Shown here: positions 58,853 to 64,000 of the stretch, piece after piece
How the letters are laid out: each line of letters begins with the position of its first letter
Position numbering within the stretch: position 1 is the stretch's first letter
NCBI GenBank assembly: GCA_964563855.1
Contig: CAZLYU010000008.1
Coordinates: forward strand, 1 to 64,000
Source of the DNA: JAFGRR01 sp964563855
GTDB taxonomy: Bacteria; Planctomycetota; Phycisphaerae; UBA1845; Fen-1342
DNA: 64,000 nt
Direction: 5' to 3'
Translations under genes and position numbers: made by a program
The notes under the pieces: model-generated
Told to the model about the DNA's origin: nothing
Seen by the model: only the letters and a program-made list of their open reading frames with translations
Database searches by the model: none

Positions 58853-59955
58853 CGATTCTCGACCGCTATCTCACCCGCTCCTTCGTGACCAGCTACGTCA
58901 TTCTTGTCCTGCTGGCGATCGGGGGCGTCATCGTCGGGGATGTGCTGATCAACTTTGACGAGTTCGTCGAGCAGCGCGACATGAACGCCGGCGACGTGCT
59001 GACGTTCATGGTCGACTACTACAGCTACAACGTGTTGCTGTATTACGCGCAGCTCGGCGGGCCGTTGCTGGCGGTGGCGGCGGCGTTCACGTTGGGCGGC
59101 ATGCTCCGCAACAACGAGCTCACGGCGCTGATCGCGTCGGGCATGCCGCTGCAGCGGCTGACAGCGCCGATCGTGTTCAGTTCGGCGTTGCTGCTTACGG
59201 TGTGGTTTGTCAATCAGGAAGTGGTCATCCCGGCGGTCGCGCACAAGATTGCGCGGGATCGGGACGACATCAGCGGCGCGCGGACGCGCGGGGCGTACAT
59301 GATTCGCGACCGTCAGGGGGCGTTGCTGATCGCGCAGCGGCTCGACCCGCGCGAGGGGGTGATGGAGCGGGTCATCTTCATCACACCCGACGCCGACGGT
59401 CGGCCGAGCACGGTGATCGACGCCGATCGCGCCGAATATGATGCGGAGGCCCAGACTTGGCGTTTGGGCGAGCGGGGACGCTACATCACGCTGGAAGATG
59501 CGCCGACGCTCGACGGGTTTGGCGGCGCGTTTGATGATCGGCTGGAATGGCGTCCGATTGGGGAATACGCGTATGGGTTGTCGCCGGAGCAGTTGGTCTT
59601 GTTTCAGCGTGCGGAGTGGGCGGAGCTGTTGAGTCTGCGTGAGATGAACGCGCTGGTGCGCACCCCGAATCTGCCGAATCGACCGCTGATTGTGATGAAT
59701 CGACACATCCGACTCACGCAACCGCTGATATATTTCATCCTGGTGCTGTTGGTGACGCCTTGCTTTCTGACGCGTGAACCGGGCGCCTTGCTCGCGGCGA
59801 GCGGCGCGGCGGTACTGTTTGGCGCCGGTTTGCTGGGACTGACGTTTGTGATGAACGGCTTCGTGAACGAGGCGAACGCGGCGCTGCGCGTGTGGACGCC
59901 GATCTTCGTGTTCGGCCCGGTCGCCGTGCTGCAACTGGCGAATGTGAGGACTTAG
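58849..59955 (+). CDS. LptF/LptG (YjgP/YjgQ) family permease
   Basis: 368 residues, normal length for the family. TM1 is SYVILVLLAIGGVIVGDVLI, TM2-3 contain GGPLLAVAAAFTLGGMLRNN and ELTALIASGMPLQRLTAPIV, the periplasmic jellyroll lies at about 130-260 (MIRDRQGALLIAQRL, ADRAEYDAEAQTWRLGERGR), and three C-terminal helices end at AVLQLANVRT. Together with the preceding gene it should form the membrane pair of the LPS transport ABC complex; which one is F and which G cannot be told safely. The start is GTG at 58849, overlapping the previous stop by 4 bases. LptB, LptC and LptA are not in the window. Confidence 0.9.
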   Translation: MTILDRYLTRSFVTSYVILVLLAIGGVIVGDVLINFDEFVEQRDMNAGDVLTFMVDYYSYNVLLYYAQLGGPLLAVAAAFTLGGMLRNNELTALIASGMPLQRLTAPIVFSSALLLTVWFVNQEVVIPAVAHKIARDRDDISGARTRGAYMIRDRQGALLIAQRLDPREGVMERVIFITPDADGRPSTVIDADRAEYDAEAQTWRLGERGRYITLEDAPTLDGFGGAFDDRLEWRPIGEYAYGLSPEQLVLFQRAEWAELLSLREMNALVRTPNLPNRPLIVMNRHIRLTQPLIYFILVLLVTPCFLTREPGALLAASGAAVLFGAGLLGLTFVMNGFVNEANAALRVWTPIFVFGPVAVLQLANVRT

Positions 59956-60048
59956 CGACGTGAGCACAGCCTCGAGCAATGCGACTCACGCGGAAGCTCG
60001 CGCTTCGGCTACTTCAGTCTTGCGACTCTTCGATTCGGGACACTAGCG

Positions 60049-60735
60049 ATGGCGCACATTCTGATCATTGAAGACGAACCGGAACTCGCTTCGGGGCTGC
60101 GCGACAATCTGGAGTTTGAAGGCCACACGGTCACGCACGCCCCGGATGGTGAGCAAGGTCTGCAGGCGGCGGCCGAGCGGCAGCCCGACCTTGTCTTGCT
60201 TGACATCATGCTGCCGGGAATTGACGGGTTCGAGGTTTGTCTGCGGCTGCGGCGCAATGGATTTACCGCGCCCATTCTGATTCTCAGCGCCCGCGGTCAG
60301 GAGATCGACAAGGTGCGCGGCCTCGAATTGGGCGCCGATGATTACATCACCAAGCCGTTCGGGCTGAAGGAGCTGCTGGCGCGGATTCAGGCGTCGCTGC
60401 GGCGAATCGAGAAGCCGGCCACGCCGTCGGCCGACACGTTTCAAGTTGGCGATCGCACGGTGGATCTCAAGCACCAGAAAGTGGTCGGCGGCCCGGATGG
60501 CGAGGTTCCGCTCGGTTACTACGAAACCGAGATTCTGCGGATGTTGCACGGCAGCGTGAATGTGGCGGTGCAGCGGGCGGCGTTGCTCGAACAGATCTGG
60601 GGCGTCGGCATGGGCCCGGTCGACCGCACCGTCGACAATCACATTGTGAGCCTGCGGCGCAAGCTCGAGCCGGACCCCAAGAAACCGCAATATCTGCTGA
60701 CGGCGCACGCGGTGGGTTACAAGCTGGTGCTCTAA
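60049..60735 (+). CDS. OmpR/PhoB-family response regulator
   Basis: 228 residues. The receiver domain has the acidic pair in ILIIEDEPELASG (Glu8, Asp9), phospho-acceptor Asp52 in VLLDIMLPGIDG, Thr/Ser switch in ILSARGQEIDKVRG and Lys102 in DDYITKPFGLKELL. The C-terminal winged helix begins about residue 130 and has LLEQIWGVGMGPVDRTVDNH, VSLRRKLEPDPKKPQYLLTA. The partner kinase is not adjacent; the histidine kinase at 42941 has a fitting class. It lies between lptG-like and gmhA genes on the same strand, with 93 and 30 bases spacing, so it may control LPS genes. Confidence 0.93.
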   Translation: MAHILIIEDEPELASGLRDNLEFEGHTVTHAPDGEQGLQAAAERQPDLVLLDIMLPGIDGFEVCLRLRRNGFTAPILILSARGQEIDKVRGLELGADDYITKPFGLKELLARIQASLRRIEKPATPSADTFQVGDRTVDLKHQKVVGGPDGEVPLGYYETEILRMLHGSVNVAVQRAALLEQIWGVGMGPVDRTVDNHIVSLRRKLEPDPKKPQYLLTAHAVGYKLVL

Positions 60736-60765
60736 GACGGCCAAGCCACGGAGGGATGACGTCTC

Positions 60766-61341
60766 ATGGATGCGATGATCACCGACTTTCTGACCGAGCA
60801 TCGGCAAGCGCTCGCTGCGCTCGACGCGACGCGGCTCGGCGAAATCGAGGCCGGGGCGCGGCTGATCAGCGCGGCGCTCGAGGCGGGCCGCATCGTCTAT
60901 GTGTGCGGCAACGGCGGGTCGGCCGCGGATGCGCAGCACATCGCCGCAGAGCTCGGCGGGCGGTTTTTGAAAGACCGTCGCGGTCTGGCTTGCGTGGCGT
61001 TGAGCACCAACAGCAGCACCCTGACGGCGATCGGCAACGACTACGCCTACGACGACGTGTTCGCTCGGCAGGTGGACGGGTTGGTGCGGGCCGGTGATGT
61101 GCTGTGGGGCATCAGTACGAGCGGCAACAGTGGCAACGTGCTGAAGGCGGCGAAGCGCGCCCGCGAGCGCGACGCGCGCGTGCTCGGCTTTACGGGTGCG
61201 AGCGGCGGCAAACTGGCTGAGCACTGCGACGTGTGCTTCAAGGCGCCCTCGAACGTGACCTATGGCGTGCAGCAGTTGCATCTGTTGGCGTATCACATGA
61301 CTTGCGGCATGGTGGAGCGCGACGTTGCGGGGGATGTGTGA
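60766..61341 (+). CDS. gmhA: Sedoheptulose-7-phosphate isomerase
   Basis: Converts sedoheptulose 7-phosphate to D-glycero-D-manno-heptose 7-phosphate, the first step of LPS heptose synthesis. The 191-residue SIS-domain protein has VYVCGNGGSAADAQHIAAEL, the phosphate loop STNSSTLTAIGNDYAYDDVF, GISTSGNSGNVLKAAKRARE and the C-terminal His segment YGVQQLHLLAYHMTC. A strong GGAGGG stands 12 bases before the ATG at 60766. The stop overlaps the gmhB start as GTGA. A DiaA-type initiation protein is excluded by the complete catalytic segments. Confidence 0.95.
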   Translation: MDAMITDFLTEHRQALAALDATRLGEIEAGARLISAALEAGRIVYVCGNGGSAADAQHIAAELGGRFLKDRRGLACVALSTNSSTLTAIGNDYAYDDVFARQVDGLVRAGDVLWGISTSGNSGNVLKAAKRARERDARVLGFTGASGGKLAEHCDVCFKAPSNVTYGVQQLHLLAYHMTCGMVERDVAGDV

Positions 61342-61913
61342 CCACGCGCGACCCGCCTGTTCTGCGGCCGGCGATCTTTCTTGATCGCGACAATACGCTC
61401 GTCTACGACCCCGGCTATCTGAGCGATCCGGCGCAGGTGCGGCTCTTGCCAAGGGTCGGGGCGGGCTTGCAGCAATTAGCTTCGGCTGGGTGGCGGTTTG
61501 TGCTGGTGACGAACCAGGCCGGCATCGCACGCGGCAAGTTCACGGAAGACGACATGCACGCCGTGAATCAGGAGATGCAGCGTCAGTTGGCGGCCTTTGA
61601 CGTCGCGTTGGCGGCGATTTACTTCTGCCCGTATCACCCGGACGGTGTTGTGCCGCACTTGGCGCGCGATCACGACGAGCGCAAGCCCAACCCGGGCATG
61701 CTGCTACGCGCCGCGCGCGAGCTCGCGATCGATCTCCCCCGGAGCTGGATGATTGGCGACACGCAGCGCGACGTCGAAGCCGGACGTCGCGCCGGCTGTC
61801 GCACGGTGCACGTGCTGTCCGGCGAACAGACCACGCCCGCTCCGGAAGCCGACGCGTGCGCAGCGGATTTCGCGGCGGCGGCGGCGGCCGTGATCGCCGC
61901 GACGCGTACCTGA
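61338..61913 (+). CDS. gmhB: D-glycero-beta-D-manno-heptose 1,7-bisphosphate 7-phosphatase
   Basis: HAD-family phosphatase of 191 residues. The nucleophile motif is FLDRDNTLVYD (Asp16, Asp18), then VTNQAGIARGKF, and the third motif is RKPNPGMLLRAARELAI with GDTQRDVEAGRRAGC. The zinc-binding loop begins CPYHPDG as in GmhB, but the CxC that completes the site is HDE in ARDHDERKPNPG, so the zinc ligands would be Cys, His, His, Glu if a metal is bound. Coupling to gmhA by a 4-base overlap (GTG start at 61338) supports the heptose assignment over histidinol-phosphatase. Confidence 0.9.
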   Translation: MTTRDPPVLRPAIFLDRDNTLVYDPGYLSDPAQVRLLPRVGAGLQQLASAGWRFVLVTNQAGIARGKFTEDDMHAVNQEMQRQLAAFDVALAAIYFCPYHPDGVVPHLARDHDERKPNPGMLLRAARELAIDLPRSWMIGDTQRDVEAGRRAGCRTVHVLSGEQTTPAPEADACAADFAAAAAAVIAATRT

Positions 61914-61971
61914 CGACACGGACGAGGCGCTCGCGACACGATGCGACGTGACCCACAGCCGAAAAAACACG

Positions 61972-64000
61972 ATGCATGACGCCGACAGCCAGCCGCAGAA
62001 TGCGACGGACTCGACCGCGAGCAGTTGGCGGGGCTGGAAGGCGGCGATCTGGTGCGTCCTGGGGGCCGCGGCGGCGGTGCTGGTGATCGCCGCGGTCGCG
62101 CGTTCGCCGTACCTGTATGTGTCGTATGTCATCTGCGAAGACGCGTTTTACTACAGCGTGCCCGCGTGGCATTACGTGCAATCGGGTGTGCTCGCGCTGG
62201 ATGGCCGCAACCCGACCAATGGTTTCCACCCGTTGTGGATGTTGGTGAACGTGGGCGTGGCCTTTGTATCGCCGAACAAGTATGTGCTGGTCTACGCGAC
62301 GTCGCTGCTCGGATGGGCGTGCGCGCTCGGGGCGTTTCTGGTCGTGAGTTTCGGTTTGCGTTTGAGCACGGCGAGCCGCATGGCGCTGTTCGCGCTGCTG
62401 TTTGTTTCGCCGCTGGCGCTGTGGTGGCTGAACGGGATGGAGACGGGCCTCGCATTGCTGGCGCTCGCTGCGGGACATGTGTGCGCCGTGATGCTTGTTC
62501 GGCGGCCGCGCGGCGTGTTGATCTGGCTGGCGGGCGGTCTCGTGCTGGGTTTGATGGTCGTGGTGCGTCTGGACTACGCGATGTTCGCACTGGGTTATGG
62601 GGCGGCGGTCGTGGCGATGGTAGCGCGGCGCCGGGCGAGCGATCCCGAGACGTGGCGTCGCTTCGCGTTGGTTCCCCGTGCGGTTGGCGCGGTGCTCGCC
62701 GGCGCCCTGCCGATTGGTCTGTATCTGGTGTGGAACTGGACGTCGTTCGGTGAGCTTACGCCGATCAGTTCGATCGCCAAGCGCTTCTACGCGAATCAGG
62801 CGGGTCAAACCGGGTTTGAGCACTTGTGGGTCAACGCGAGCGCGTATTTCACGAACTATGCCGGCTTGATACTGCGGCCGTGGGCGAGCGATACGCGCGT
62901 GTTCGCCATTGGCGGCGGCGTGCTGCTCGTGCTGGCGAGTTGGGGATTGCTGCGCGCGCTCGGCCGGGCCGCGTATCGGGCGGACGCGGCCGGCGGGCTG
63001 GCGTTGTTGCTGGTCGCGCTGAGCGTCGTGCATGGGTTGTTGTACGCCCACCAACTCGGGCACTTTGCGCGCGACGCATACATCGACTGGTATTACCCGC
63101 CGCAGATTCTCGCGGGCGCGCTCTTGCTGGCGGGCGCTGTGCAGGTGGCGCGGGAGCGTGCGTGGGGCGCGATTCCGGCCGGAGTGGCGGCGGCGATGAT
63201 CGTTGGGGTGGTCGGCGCGGCTGGGGTGGAGCGTCTGCAGGAACTGACCCAGCGTCGTGATCTGAACGTGTTTGTGCGCGTGGCGTTGTTCGGAAACCGT
63301 TTCACGCCTCCGGGGAGTCGCCTGGCGGCGCTGAGTGCGGGCACGCAGGCGTTTCTCGCAGAAGACGGCCGTACGGTCACGAACATTGATGGCTTGATCA
63401 ACACGCCGCGTTTCTGGCGCGAGTATCAGTCGCAAGGGCGGCTGAACGATTACTTACGGGCGGAGGAGATCGACTACTTCGCGGACTACGTGTCGCTGTA
63501 CATCCCCGACCCGATTTGGGGCGACGTGCAGTTTCCTCCGTCGACGGCGCCGCGCTCCGCGGTCGAGATCATGACGCAGTGGCCGGCTTGGGGGACCGAG
63601 CATCTGCACTATCTGCGCATCCGGGAGACCCCCGTGGATCTGGGCGCGAACTGGGCGAGCGTGTTGGGGCCGGCGATCACGACGTCGGCCGTGGCTCCGC
63701 CGGGCGCCGATGGCGCGTCTGGTTCGAATGCGGCGCTGTTGGGCGCTGAGCCTGCGGGTCGCGGAGAGACCGCAGCGTTTGAACTGCCCGTCGGGCACTA
63801 CCGCATTTTGCCGCTGATTGAAGTGGTCGAGCGGGACGCGGGGCTGGCTGGCGGCTCGCTTGCGTTGCGCGTGAGCTGTCGAGCAGGTAGCGGCGCGACG
63901 TTTGGGGAGCGTGGCGTGCTGGTGAGTCAACTGCCGCCGGCTGGCAGCGCCACATCGATCACGCTGTTCGCTGCTGTTGCTGAGCGGGCGTCTGACGCGA
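61972..64000 (+). CDS. Large polytopic membrane protein, GT-C glycosyltransferase-like (3' end cut by window edge)
   Basis: 676 residues are visible and the frame is open at the right edge. About ten to eleven TM helices fill residues 18-430, beginning IWCVLGAAAAVLVIAAVARS. The first extracytoplasmic loop has VICEDAFYYSVPAWHYVQSG with an Asp and NPTNGFHPLWMLVNVGVAFV, the acidic loop and NGFHPLW signature found in GT39/ArnT-like and related GT-C polyprenol-phosphate glycosyltransferases. The soluble C-terminal domain (from about residue 435) is partly seen. It should use a polyprenyl-phosphate sugar to glycosylate lipid, polymer or protein outside the inner membrane. The ATG at 61972 gives the TM1 start; it follows gmhB by 58 bases. 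Confidence 0.82.
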   Translation, partial: MHDADSQPQNATDSTASSWRGWKAAIWCVLGAAAAVLVIAAVARSPYLYVSYVICEDAFYYSVPAWHYVQSGVLALDGRNPTNGFHPLWMLVNVGVAFVSPNKYVLVYATSLLGWACALGAFLVVSFGLRLSTASRMALFALLFVSPLALWWLNGMETGLALLALAAGHVCAVMLVRRPRGVLIWLAGGLVLGLMVVVRLDYAMFALGYGAAVVAMVARRRASDPETWRRFALVPRAVGAVLAGALPIGLYLVWNWTSFGELTPISSIAKRFYANQAGQTGFEHLWVNASAYFTNYAGLILRPWASDTRVFAIGGGVLLVLASWGLLRALGRAAYRADAAGGLALLLVALSVVHGLLYAHQLGHFARDAYIDWYYPPQILAGALLLAGAVQVARERAWGAIPAGVAAAMIVGVVGAAGVERLQELTQRRDLNVFVRVALFGNRFTPPGSRLAALSAGTQAFLAEDGRTVTNIDGLINTPRFWREYQSQGRLNDYLRAEEIDYFADYVSLYIPDPIWGDVQFPPSTAPRSAVEIMTQWPAWGTEHLHYLRIRETPVDLGANWASVLGPAITTSAVAPPGADGASGSNAALLGAEPAGRGETAAFELPVGHYRILPLIEVVERDAGLAGGSLALRVSCRAGSGATFGERGVLVSQLPPAGSATSITLFAAVAERASDA

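Noticed and set aside
58162..59979. 605-codon minus-strand frame opposite the lptF/lptG-like genes
   Set aside because: Arg/His/Gln/Ser-rich antisense sequence; the plus strand encodes two recognisable permeases.
61540..63435. 631-codon minus-strand frame opposite gmhB and the GT-C-like gene
   Set aside because: Arg/Gln/His-rich antisense; the plus-strand frame has TM helices and the NGFHPLW signature.
1..64000. tRNA, rRNA, CRISPR, insertion sequences, prophage
   Set aside because: No cloverleaf-type segments, rRNA signature, direct-repeat/spacer ladders, transposase or phage structural proteins were recognised; a covariance-model scan was not possible here.

Overview
The window looks like chromosome from a G+C-rich, Gram-negative bacterium of the Planctomycetota, most likely Phycisphaerae-like. 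This assignment is inference from gene content. The markers are a prepilin-type secreted protein with the long GFTLIELLVVVAIIALLISI N-terminus, a PEP-CTERM protein ending in EPASILMLALAAGLIRRR, dockerin-like GDVNNDGAVNAGDID tails, GACC cysteine repeats, DUF4159, DUF1579 and DUF2617 proteins, and a tail-anchored Ser/Thr kinase. A heptose-type lipopolysaccharide gene set (waaF, gmhA, gmhB, LptF/LptG-type permeases, WaaP-type kinases) supports a true outer membrane. No rRNA, tRNA, insertion sequence, phage or CRISPR array was seen. The region is ordinary chromosome with tight operons, many 1-4 base gene overlaps and frequent TTG/GTG starts.

Layout. 1-3.8 kb (minus): isoprenoid operon ispA - dxs - squalene/phytoene synthase. 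3.9-9.9 kb: aat, a secreted thioredoxin-fold protein, a UbiA-type prenyltransferase, a HisN-like phosphatase, hemD, a small poly-aspartate protein and a YkgJ cysteine-cluster protein. 10-13 kb (minus): a peroxiredoxin with a histone-H1-like basic tail, pyrF and a lipoprotein. 13.1-22.3 kb: extracellular block with a secreted GH13 alpha-amylase, a prepilin-like protein, two paralogous secreted proteins with different C-terminal sorting modules, and a GH18 protein with a dockerin-like tail. 22.3-31.5 kb (minus): purL - small membrane protein - lysA - ribF - purA - uppS - cdsA. 31.6-39.6 kb (plus): accA, DUF971, DUF2617, a half-length UvrA, a zinc ribbon and two TPR proteins, an O-methyltransferase and dtd. 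39.7-49.6 kb: two lipoproteins, a large membrane-anchored protein with a sensor histidine kinase, a terpenoid-cyclase-like/DUF4159 protein divergent from a Ser/Thr kinase, and DUF1579. 49.6-54.5 kb (minus): TerC and an LPS core operon waaF - kinase-like - WaaP-like kinase - glycosyltransferase. 54.6-57 kb: an ECF sigma factor with a membrane anti-sigma candidate and a secreted protein, divergent from a secreted repeat protein. 57.2-64 kb (plus): lptF-like, lptG-like, an OmpR-type response regulator, gmhA, gmhB and a large membrane protein running off the right edge.

How the parts fit. Isoprenoid supply (dxs, ispA), uppS, the UbiA-type protein and cdsA feed the envelope; gmhA/gmhB make the heptose that WaaF transfers; the WaaP-like kinase would phosphorylate the core and LptF/LptG would move LPS out. 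The most unusual items are the UvrA that ends exactly at the linker before its second ATPase half, the peroxiredoxin with about 33 basic residues in its first 73, the sigma-factor locus with a 16-residue Ser/Ala repeat protein, and a D-aminoacyl-tRNA deacylase whose SQxxT motif reads SAFT.
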